The notes under the pieces: model-generated
What the model saw: the letters and a program-made list of their open reading frames with translations, nothing else
What the model was told of the DNA's origin: nothing
Database searches by the model: none
In this document: piece by piece, positions 33,558-40,993 of the stretch
How positions within the stretch are numbered: position 1 is the first letter of the stretch
Layout: every line of letters starts with the position of its first letter
Position numbers and translations under genes: made by a program
Assembly: GCA_905221605.1 (NCBI GenBank)
Contig: CAJNDS010000989.1
Coordinates: forward strand, 1 to 44,821
Source: Symbiodinium natans
Lineage: Eukaryota > Sar > Dinophyceae > Suessiales > Symbiodiniaceae
Direction of reading: 5' to 3'
DNA: 44,821 bases

Positions 33558-36500
33558 CTATTTGAGGAGTTCCCAGGGTATCTGTACAGTAGCCATGCAC
33601 TTCGCGCACAGACTCTCGATACTAAGCGCAGTCTCACGACCTTTGATCAGGGCTGCTGTCTCCGTAACCAAACCACGACTCGGAGGATCTGCAATGTTAC
33701 TCTGAGAAGGCACACGCTCCAGCCAAGTGACTCCCTGATCTTCATTCTCGAGCTCGAAGAAGATCGAAGCCAGTAGCAGCATCGTTCGGGATCTGCTTCC
33801 CCCTTTAATCAGAACTTCTCTCGCTCCTTCGTTGTCCACGAAATAGATGGCCCTCCTTCCCGTGAGCAGGCGAGAGAAGGATTGTCGGGCTGCAACCACA
33901 GCGAACGCCTCGGCCTGCCCGATCACCTGTTCAGGGCTATCCAGCCGCCAGAACCTAACCAGCGAATCCGGAATCCTCCCTCCAGCGACCAACCTTGTGT
34001 CGGTGAAGCGATCAATTACCACCACGCCATAAGATGCGATCCCATGTTCATAGGCAGCGTCAGTAAAGATCACCACGGGACTCACGGGTCCCCTGCAGGC
34101 AAAGATTCTAGGCGTACAGGCGTCTATGAGATCCACCCCAAAACTGCAGAGCGAGCGCAAGTCAGAAACGGTCCGCATCCCAGGATCGCGAAGAAAACTT
34201 CCCAAAGCCCTTTGTAGCAACTTCAGACCTCTTCCCGAAGCGAATCCGACAGCGAAGTTGACTTGCCCTTGCAGCGATTGGATGGAGTGAATGTCCCATT
34301 TGCCACTCAAGCTCATCCTGAGAAGTGCGTCTTTCATCCTGTCCAACCTGCTAGGCTTGTTGTGCAAGGAGACCACGCCATCAGCGATGCCGCCAGCATT
34401 CAGCCTAATCCCCAGAAGGTCGAAGGTCTCTTCGAAGGGCAGCGACTTCTCAGGCTCAGTTGAGTACTTCCACCCAAGCTTCCGAAGCATATGCTCAAAT
34501 GACTCTGAAGAAAGTTTTGCCGAAGTGTCTACCTCCAGAAGAGGAAAGTCGTCGTAGAAGCATCCAGAAACCAGACCGAGAAGATGCCAGCTCAGGTGCA
34601 AAATCGATCTCGACAGCCTGTTAAAAGCGAATACCGACGAAGTAGCCCCGAAGGGGAGGCTCTGCGCCACGAAGTAGCGGTGTTGTCCTGTCGAAGGTTC
34701 CGTGACCATGACAACGCCAAACTTCAGTGAATCACACGACAGTGGAACTTGTCGGTAAGCTTTTTCAAGGTCCAGCGTGCGTCCCAGCCATCTAGGTGGC
34801 CGAGACTTCCATTGTGGATGAATTTCGCCCCTGAGCACCTCACCACAGCTGAGCTCCACTTCCAAAGGCGATGAAGGATCAGAAACTCTAGCTATGTACG
34901 TGCTGATGGCTGTCATCCAGTTGACATCAAAGAGGGCAAGCTTCTCCAAGCAGTGGTAGGCCTCGTTGACGCCCCCCTCCTTGTAGTTGTCGATGGGTCT
35001 GGCCTTCGGCCTTTCCGGGGTCCCTTGCTCTATGAGGAAACGCCGCGAGCACACGAACTCGTCGACTCCCAGGTGCTCCCTGACCTCGTTCTCAGAGGCA
35101 AAGGGGCCTTTCAAGAAACCGTTGTCTCTGTCTTTGATCGTACAGTCCCACAGCTTCTGCCTAGCTGCGGCATCGTCCTTGTGCGGGTCACGCCCTTTGA
35201 GTCGCTCCCTTCTCCAGCTGGCAGATTCCAAAAGAAGGTTTCCGTCAGAAGTTGCCGGGACCTCTTTGACGTCGAACAGCGGCGACTTGTCGGGTTTGCC
35301 CACAAGATCCACCCCCTTCATCAGCTCGAAAACGCCCTTGTCGGCAAACAACGTTTCCTCCAAAAGATGCGCCCAAAGCAACAAATTCTTGTCCTTGACC
35401 ACCTCGCGAACATGCTCGGGCAGCACGGAATGCAACCGCGCCTCTTCATAACGAAGTTCTTTTTCCAGCTGGTTCAGTTTCTGAAACATCTGAACCCTTT
35501 CCGAAGCGAAAGCCGTAGGTCCCTCCGTCAGTCTCCGAAAGATGTTCCTCTTCACTGCATCAGGAACACAGTGCTGGACGTCGAAGGGGTGGTCAAGCTC
35601 CAGTGCACATTGAACGAATTCCTGAGGCGTTCTATACACCCCAAACCTCCCGCTAGAACCCTCTAAATCGGAGGTGAACTCTTTAAAGGGCCTATCCAAA
35701 GGAGGGGTTGCGCTAAACTCGAGGAACTCCGGGAGGAGTTTGCGGGTGCCCTTCTGCTGTGGCCACAAGGGTCGAGGGCCTGCTGGGGGGTCAAGTCGGC
35801 CTGGCAGGCCCGCTGCAGCGGAAAGGAGGGACGCCATCTCGTAGCACAGTCCCGCGGGATACTCGGCTTCCTGGGCAGTGGAGAAACTCCAGGACCCGTT
35901 GCAACGGTAGACAAGGTAGGGCAGATGTTCATGCATGCCGTCGCAGTCTGCTTCCAGGCTTTGAAGTAAAGCATGACTACAACGAAAGCGGGTGCGCTTG
36001 GGTCGCCTGCCGCCCTTCATGCAGTTGCTGAAACACACGTCTTGCATGGACGACCAGCGCTTGAGCAGGAGGGGGCACTTGGAGTTGCGAACGAAGTAGG
36101 CGAGGACCGCCCAAATCCAGGAGTTCTCCGGATTCTCTATGCTCAGATGGCAGGAGCTGGGCAGTTGCTGCAACAAGAAGACCACGAAGCGACAGAGTTC
36201 ATTGGACTTGTCGACGCGGATCTGATCCTTCTCTGAAAGCCCAGGCAGTCCGAGAACGTGCTCGGCGTCTCTGAGGGGGCGAGGCTCAGGAGCCCCTTGA
36301 AGTCGAGCTTTCTTGCTGATAGGTCGCTCACGAGCGCGACTGCCCGTGCCGCACGGGAGAGCAACGTGGACCGCGAAAGGAGCTTCCTCAAGAAGCCGGG
36401 CCAGGAGCTGCTGCTGACAGGCCGGTTCGGTGAGGTCCAAGACAAGCACGGGATGCTCGGGCTTGTGTGGGTTCCAGGGGGCATCAACGGGCAAGACTCG

Positions 36501-37274
36501 AAAGCCTGCGGCCTGACAAAACCTGGAGAGGCGGGCGCAACCTGCAAAAAGCTCAACAAAGAGGGGTCCTGAAGGATCAGGGTTGGTCTGGGAGGTAGGC
36601 GAGGCAAGGGGTAAGGTCTTAGGGACACTCTGAGTGGCAGGCGGAAGGGGGAAATCAAGGGCTTCCAAGGGAATGTCGGCGGTCTCTTTGGCAGTGTAGC
36701 ACACAAGCACAGCGCGGTCACCTTTCCACGGAAGGGTGGCGTGTCGCCTGTTGGGAGCCGGCAAAAAACATAGCCCTTGCGACACTTCAAGCACTCGGCC
36801 CCACAAGGTTTGATCCTGATGAACAAAGGGGGTGCTGCCGGCGGGGCCCTCACACCAGACGCCTCCTTCAGAGAAGGCCGTCAAGGGGTACAAAAGGTTT
36901 TGGCTTGCAGGGTCATTCGCAGTGTCCTGGTGAAGGTCGGTTTTGAGGTTTGTGAAGACTGCAATCGTGGTGCACGTGAAGTCAGGGCAAAGTCCTCTGA
37001 CGAAGCGGGAGAAAACTCGAGTGGACAAGGGGTGCTGTTTGCTCGTGTCGCGAACAAGCAAGCCCGGGAGCTTGGAGCAAGCGAAAGCACCCAAACTAAC
37101 AGAACGGATACCGGAAATGTCAACTCCCCGGGCGGGGACTTCCGACGGCAAAGCAAGGCTCAAACGCAAAAGGTCATCTGGAGATATGCAAGATCGGCTG
37201 AGGAGCGAACTGGCGAGCTGTTCAGCAGCGTAGCGGTTGCCACCGGTCTCATCATCCCGAAAGACGGGATTCAC
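33558..37274 (-). CDS. Pol: TET/JBP-like oxygenase + C5-methyltransferase-like + RT + RNase H
   Basis: 1,238 residues counted from a GTG. The frame is continuous with Gag across one UGA and has no ATG before residue about 410, so it is probably made by read-through. Domains: residues about 55-195 form a 2-oxoglutarate/Fe(II) oxygenase of TET/JBP type (H115-x-D117, distal H178, R187 in RHATLPWKGDR). Residues 237-390 are cytosine-C5-methyltransferase-like (FAGCARLS, P307-C308-G with the candidate nucleophile Cys, ENPENSW). Residues about 740-960 are reverse transcriptase (D835 in LDLEKAYRQVPL; FYDD with D908 and D909). Residues about 1065-1200 are RNase H (D1072, E1122, D1147, D1196). Residues 391-740 are unassigned. 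No protease or integrase was seen. All expected polymerase and RNase H residues are present. Whether the oxygenase or methyltransferase is active is unknown. Confidence 0.92.
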   Translation of the reverse strand: MNPVFRDDETGGNRYAAEQLASSLLSRSCISPDDLLRLSLALPSEVPARGVDISGIRSVSLGAFACSKLPGLLVRDTSKQHPLSTRVFSRFVRGLCPDFTCTTIAVFTNLKTDLHQDTANDPASQNLLYPLTAFSEGGVWCEGPAGSTPFVHQDQTLWGRVLEVSQGLCFLPAPNRRHATLPWKGDRAVLVCYTAKETADIPLEALDFPLPPATQSVPKTLPLASPTSQTNPDPSGPLFVELFAGCARLSRFCQAAGFRVLPVDAPWNPHKPEHPVLVLDLTEPACQQQLLARLLEEAPFAVHVALPCGTGSRARERPISKKARLQGAPEPRPLRDAEHVLGLPGLSEKDQIRVDKSNELCRFVVFLLQQLPSSCHLSIENPENSWIWAVLAYFVRNSKCPLLLKRWSSMQDVCFSNCMKGGRRPKRTRFRCSHALLQSLEADCDGMHEHLPYLVYRCNGSWSFSTAQEAEYPAGLCYEMASLLSAAAGLPGRLDPPAGPRPLWPQQKGTRKLLPEFLEFSATPPLDRPFKEFTSDLEGSSGRFGVYRTPQEFVQCALELDHPFDVQHCVPDAVKRNIFRRLTEGPTAFASERVQMFQKLNQLEKELRYEEARLHSVLPEHVREVVKDKNLLLWAHLLEETLFADKGVFELMKGVDLVGKPDKSPLFDVKEVPATSDGNLLLESASWRRERLKGRDPHKDDAAARQKLWDCTIKDRDNGFLKGPFASENEVREHLGVDEFVCSRRFLIEQGTPERPKARPIDNYKEGGVNEAYHCLEKLALFDVNWMTAISTYIARVSDPSSPLEVELSCGEVLRGEIHPQWKSRPPRWLGRTLDLEKAYRQVPLSCDSLKFGVVMVTEPSTGQHRYFVAQSLPFGATSSVFAFNRLSRSILHLSWHLLGLVSGCFYDDFPLLEVDTSAKLSSESFEHMLRKLGWKYSTEPEKSLPFEETFDLLGIRLNAGGIADGVVSLHNKPSRLDRMKDALLRMSLSGKWDIHSIQSLQGQVNFAVGFASGRGLKLLQRALGSFLRDPGMRTVSDLRSLCSFGVDLIDACTPRIFACRGPVSPVVIFTDAAYEHGIASYGVVVIDRFTDTRLVAGGRIPDSLVRFWRLDSPEQVIGQAEAFAVVAARQSFSRLLTGRRAIYFVDNEGAREVLIKGGSRSRTMLLLASIFFELENEDQGVTWLERVPSQSNIADPPSRGLVTETAALIKGRETALSIESLCAKCMATVQIPWELLK

Positions 37275-37282
37275 TACGCCGG

Positions 37283-37301
37283 CGGCCGCAGCGGCCGATC
37301 A
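37283..37301 (-). promoter_or_regulatory. In-frame UGA with downstream GC hairpin (candidate read-through site)
   Basis: Minus strand: Gag ends ...GAG TTT CAG UGA and the next codons (TCG GCC GCT ...) stay open in the same frame into Pol. One nucleotide after the UGA, CGGCCG-CTG-CGGCCG (37297-37283) can fold into a 6-bp all-GC stem with a 3-nt loop. Stop-codon read-through between gag and pol is known from gammaretroviruses. Here it is an inference, and the hairpin is closer to the stop than in the known cases. Confidence 0.5.
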
Positions 37302-38525
37302 CTGAAACTCCGGACACTCGTAAGCCGGATGAGGTCCCAGGCACTTCCAGCACACATGGCGCCCTCGTCGGCACCTCTTTCCCGCCTTGGCGAAGGTGCA
37401 ACCCCGTAAGTTGAAGGAGAAACACAAGGGCTTCCCCTCGGCGTCCTGAGAGTGGCAGCCGGAGGGCACGGTCCAGGTCTTTTTCTTGTCCCCTTCGCCA
37501 GGAGTCTTGGGCGCCTGCGGATTGGTCGGAGGCTTGAGAGCAAGATCACGGTCCTTGCGCACAGGCTTGTTAGGCGGCTTGTTGGGTTGTTTGGGCTTAA
37601 GGGGAAGATCTGGATCCGGGGCAGTCTGCTTAAGCAACGGGATGAGGTAGCACTGCACCTGCGTGTGATCCTTCCACTTGGCGAGCGAAGCCTCAAAAGG
37701 GTAGGAGCCATCGGGTCGAATGGACAAAGCTCCTCTGGTGTCCTCAGCGATGCGGGTCCACAGCATTTTGTCGGCCTCACGGAGCTGTTGGAGGGAGACA
37801 CGTTGCATCCCTGGTGGCTGAGAGCGCATGTGCGTCTGCAAGAGCTGATCATGCCAGCGCTCCAAATGCTCATAGCGGCAAATCCGTCCCAACTCGAAGG
37901 CAAGGCTGCGGCGTTGCAGCGCCAACTTGATGGCGTATTCCCCTAACGTGCTGCAGCTGGGGTCACTGGAACGGCGGAGCAACTTCAAGTTCCCAGCAGA
38001 ATCGAACCCCACAGAATGGTCGACCTTCTCAGTAGTGATCTCAAGAGCCCGACTGGTCAGGCGCTCCCATGGCAGCCAGAGCAGGGATTGATCGGCGACC
38101 ATTTGTGCAACCAAGTCTTGGAGCTTGCGCGAGGGCTCAACGTCAGCGCTCCAATGGATGCCCACCAGGCGTTTCTGCAACTCACTGATGCGTTGGGTGC
38201 GCTCAGCGAGAGGCATGCGAACTGGCTCGGAGGTGTCAGTCCGCTCGACTTTCCCACGCATCTCAGCAAGGGCTTGTGTGGTGCTCTCAAACCAAAGTCT
38301 TCGAGCAATGCATAGCACTTGGTCGCTGGGCGCCTGCCCCAAGGCACGCTTCAGGGTAGCAACCAAAGGGCCTTCATCGCTGTTCCCGGCCGACAAAGGG
38401 CCGATGAACGCTAAGGAACCGAAGGTGTCCACATGCACGGCCGCCAGCTTAGCTAAAGCCTCCTCTGGAAAATTGAGCTCCAAGGCTCGTGCCTTGAAGG
38501 CTGCACGACTATCAAGTGAGGACAT
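37299..38525 (-). CDS. Gag-like protein with C-terminal zinc-finger clusters
   Basis: About 408 residues from the ATG at 38525; the frame is open 24 codons further, to a GTG at 38597. A long, mostly helical, unrecognised region is followed by a Lys/Pro-rich linker (KPKQPNKPPNKPVRK). Then come Cys/His clusters: a CCCH-like group (CFSFNLRGC...C...H) and a CWKCLGPHPAYEC knuckle (C-x2-C-x3-H-x4-C). Such knuckles in retroelement Gag proteins bind RNA and package it. The position directly upstream of Pol and the composition support a Gag role; no capsid fold could be confirmed. The frame ends with UGA (37301-37299), after which the same frame continues into Pol. A possible spliced-leader acceptor precedes the ATG by about 18 nt. 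Confidence 0.75.
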   Translation of the reverse strand: MSSLDSRAAFKARALELNFPEEALAKLAAVHVDTFGSLAFIGPLSAGNSDEGPLVATLKRALGQAPSDQVLCIARRLWFESTTQALAEMRGKVERTDTSEPVRMPLAERTQRISELQKRLVGIHWSADVEPSRKLQDLVAQMVADQSLLWLPWERLTSRALEITTEKVDHSVGFDSAGNLKLLRRSSDPSCSTLGEYAIKLALQRRSLAFELGRICRYEHLERWHDQLLQTHMRSQPPGMQRVSLQQLREADKMLWTRIAEDTRGALSIRPDGSYPFEASLAKWKDHTQVQCYLIPLLKQTAPDPDLPLKPKQPNKPPNKPVRKDRDLALKPPTNPQAPKTPGEGDKKKTWTVPSGCHSQDAEGKPLCFSFNLRGCTFAKAGKRCRRGRHVCWKCLGPHPAYECPEFQ

Positions 38526-38543
38526 GTTGCCTCGGGACAAAAG

Positions 38544-38559
38544 CTGCGCGGAACACAAG
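38544..38559 (-). promoter_or_regulatory. Candidate trans-splice acceptor upstream of Gag
   Basis: Minus strand CTTGTGTTCCGCGCAG, 18 nt before the Gag ATG. It is moderately pyrimidine-rich and ends in CAG. If used, Gag-Pol would be a separate SL-capped mRNA from the YR gene. There is no fossil evidence here of the kind seen in the a repeats. Confidence 0.25.
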
Positions 38560-38597
38560 GCAGAGCTGCATGTGGCATGAAAGTTGCATAATGTCAC

Positions 38598-38999
38598 TGA
38601 AGCTCAGAATTTGCAGAACGCTACCCTGAAGCTCAAAGTTGCAGAAAGCTACAGAGCTCGAGAATGTTGACCAAATACTGCACCCACGCCGGCCAAGGAC
38701 GGACCTGCATCGCCAGGCGGCTTGGGGTCAGTCCCGAATACCGCCTCGTAGACGACGAGCAGACCGGATACTGTCGTAGTACAGCTTAGCGCGGCTAGGG
38801 GAGTACCCCGGTTACCGCGGGCAGCAAAGACTTGATTTGCATGATGTCTAAGGACATGTAAATAGCAGTCCAGGAACTACAAGCGGGGTGCAGCTTGGCT
38901 AAGCGCCTCAACGCGGGCTTGGATGAAATCCGAGTACCCGACAGGCGAGCAAAAGGAAGTGAAAGGGCGCAAACTGTTTTAGCTCTCCGCGGGACGGTA
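38598..38999. other. Spacer between YR and Gag ORFs
   Basis: About 400 bp without a conserved reading frame. At the Gag end there is an imperfect direct repeat of about 30 bp, ctgaagctcagaatttgcag at about 38597 and ctgaagctcaaagttgcag at about 38626. No internal promoter could be identified. Confidence 0.5.
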
Positions 39000-40913
39000 T
39001 CAGCTGCTCTTGTATGTTTGGCTACACCGCTTGCATACGAGCAGGTCAGAGGCAGGAACATTCTGATCCAACTCGCCAAAATTGCGGGTTATGGGTCGGC
39101 CACACAAGAACTTGGCCCCTTCGGAAGCCTGTATATGCACCGTCCTGCTGTAAATATGCATCTTGCTGAAAACACTCGAAACCTGCGCCGCCGTGAGAGC
39201 AGCATCAAGAGGCACCCCCACAGCTCTGGCCTCGAGATCGTCGACGTCCAGGTCAGAGCCCTCAGCTTCGGAATCCGACACAAAAGGGTCGTGTTCCACC
39301 ACCTTCTCCTGAAGCTGAGGTTCTTCAGATGCTTGGATCATGACCGCCAATCGCATGACTCGACTGTCATCGGGCTTGAACTGGCCAGCTCGAATCTTCC
39401 GCAGAATGTCAGAAAAGATTTTCATGAGACGACAAAGCTCGTCCCGACTGTAGGTGAGTGGCGAGCGGGAAGCGGGATCGAGATGATGTCCGGCAATTCG
39501 CCGGTCTTCTAAAGATATGCCACCGAATTTCGCAAGCCAGCTAAGCATGGTAGCCTTTGAGCTGTGGGAAGACACGCGACTAGCAGGGGGCAAATCAATC
39601 TGGCTGGCTACCAGGAATTCCCGAAGGTACAAGCTTAGTTCACCAGTCGACATGCGACGTGTGAGCCAGCATTGGGCCGCCTCGCTGAAGGCGGGCAGGG
39701 ATGGCTTCAGCGAGAGACCGGCATCCTGCCGAGCTTGCATCCAGGCCGGCCCCCAGGCGCTTGTGTACAAGAAACACCCCAAACTGAGGAGCGGCAGCAG
39801 AAGGTTCTTTCGGTCGCCTTGGGCAGTCTTGTAAGACACAGAAGCGGCTTCCAGGAGATACACATCGTCGGCACTGCTGCATTCTAGCGAGTCCAGGTAC
39901 ATGGTGTCGGAAAAACGAGCACAGCTGCCAACACAAAACAAAATATGCCCGGCTATGACGCACCAATGAGGATACGGGGACTTCACCACAATGCGCTCTA
40001 GTGCACGAATCATGTCAACCGTCAAGGGAGCAGCCTGCACGAGGGGCTTCTTCGTCGCTGCAAGGGCGGCAGCTGCACCTCGAACACGAATGGACACGGG
40101 AGAACCTGCGGTAGGCGCAAAACCAAGCAGGGCAGACATGAAGTTCCAGCTCTCAAGGAAAGATTTCCCGGAGGTCGGGGCTCCGTTTGCTTGCAAATGC
40201 TTCATATAAGAGTAAAGAGTGGCTTCATCGGCTCGCAACGGGGAACCCAGACCGGAAGCTAAGCAAAACTCCGCAAAACGCCAGTACGAGGCTGTCCGCT
40301 TGGCCAGCGTGGCAGAACTCTTGTTCGCGAATGCATCAGTAAACGATTTCTGCAGCTCACTGTCGTCGGACAACAGGGCGGCATCGGCTACTAGATTACG
40401 CCCAAAGGATGAGGCAGCAGGCTCCAAAAGTGTCAAAACTTTGATCTTGCGCAAGGCTTCAAAGCGCACTGCATCATCCGACTTGAACAAGGCGGCACAC
40501 TGAGCTCGCTGCCGTGCAAATTTCTGGGTAGCGTTTGGCAAAATCTCCTGAGAGGCCTGCTGGACTCCACTTCGAACCGCGCTGCTATCAGGCTCCCATG
40601 GGGGGTCGGAAAAGTAAACCAGGGGTTCAACAGCAGGCGGGACTCCGAAGACAAAACCGAAAACTCCACGATCCCAGGGCATCACGATGCGCTTGGCACG
40701 AAAGTCCAAAAATCGGCAGTTGGAGATGACGTCTTCCATGCGACGCTTCTGGCCCCCGGCTGGAGGTGCTGGCTGCATCTCTGAAGCTACGGGTCCTCCA
40801 CTGGCACAGCAGAGGGCGAGGGTGCCCCGTAATGCAGCCACAAGTAGCGGACCTTTCCGGCGAGATCTCGGAGGAGGGACACAAAAAACTTTAGCATAGC
40901 TCAGCACTAGCAT
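39000..40913 (-). CDS. Tyrosine recombinase (integrase of the retroelement)
   Basis: 637 residues from the ATG at 40913; an alternative ATG at 40778 (start MQPAPPAGG) fits the first plausible domain better. The core catalytic set of tyrosine recombinases is present in order: R333 (SCARFSD), K362 (SYKTAQG), H450-S-S-K453 (box II, with Lys instead of the usual Arg), H476 (AGHH) and the candidate nucleophile Y488 (LTYSR). A helical SAM-like N-terminal core-binding region (about 185-290) precedes it. The C-terminus is acidic (about 530-560) and ends with a Cys-rich tail (FLCGR...VCKRC) that may bind zinc. It would integrate the circular DNA intermediate without target duplication, which matches the junctions. 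It is unusual in lying upstream of Gag and Pol. Confidence 0.88.
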   Translation of the reverse strand: MLVLSYAKVFCVPPPRSRRKGPLLVAALRGTLALCCASGGPVASEMQPAPPAGGQKRRMEDVISNCRFLDFRAKRIVMPWDRGVFGFVFGVPPAVEPLVYFSDPPWEPDSSAVRSGVQQASQEILPNATQKFARQRAQCAALFKSDDAVRFEALRKIKVLTLLEPAASSFGRNLVADAALLSDDSELQKSFTDAFANKSSATLAKRTASYWRFAEFCLASGLGSPLRADEATLYSYMKHLQANGAPTSGKSFLESWNFMSALLGFAPTAGSPVSIRVRGAAAALAATKKPLVQAAPLTVDMIRALERIVVKSPYPHWCVIAGHILFCVGSCARFSDTMYLDSLECSSADDVYLLEAASVSYKTAQGDRKNLLLPLLSLGCFLYTSAWGPAWMQARQDAGLSLKPSLPAFSEAAQCWLTRRMSTGELSLYLREFLVASQIDLPPASRVSSHSSKATMLSWLAKFGGISLEDRRIAGHHLDPASRSPLTYSRDELCRLMKIFSDILRKIRAGQFKPDDSRVMRLAVMIQASEEPQLQEKVVEHDPFVSDSEAEGSDLDVDDLEARAVGVPLDAALTAAQVSSVFSKMHIYSRTVHIQASEGAKFLCGRPITRNFGELDQNVPASDLLVCKRCSQTYKSS

Positions 40914-40974
40914 TGTCCATATCTGCGTACATCATGGACTGCCATGCAATGTGTGCCAGTGCGAAACGAGCCAT
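40891..40974 (-). CDS. 27-codon upstream ORF overlapping the YR start
   Basis: The first AUG on the mRNA lies one nucleotide after the spliced-leader junction, in a favourable context (A at -3, G at +4). It encodes MARFALAHIAWQ... and ends at TAA (40893-40891), past the YR ATG at 40913, which is in another frame. Translation of the recombinase would then need leaky scanning, or re-initiation at the ATG at 40778. It may be regulatory or incidental. The a2 copy conserves the same frame. Confidence 0.4.
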   Translation of the reverse strand: MARFALAHIAWQSMMYADMDNASAELC

Positions 40975-40975
40975 G

Positions 40976-40993
40976 CTTGAGCCAAAATGGCTA
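40976..40993 (-). other. Dinoflagellate spliced-leader relic in the retroelement 5' repeat
   Basis: Minus strand reads TAGCCATTTTGGCTCAAG, an exact match to the last 18 nt of the 22-nt dinoflagellate spliced leader. It is followed at once by CATGGCTCG. In a2 the same CATGGCTCG is preceded by TTCTTTCAG. The SL thus sits exactly at the acceptor. Relict spliced leaders are established marks of retroposed, trans-spliced mRNAs in dinoflagellates. Confidence 0.95.

Noticed and set aside
37452-37946. Plus-strand ORFs inside the retroelement (also 34953-35666, 36777-37409 and 38895-39512)
   Set aside because: They are antisense shadows of the Gag, Pol and YR frames, whose motifs and catalytic residues are on the minus strand.
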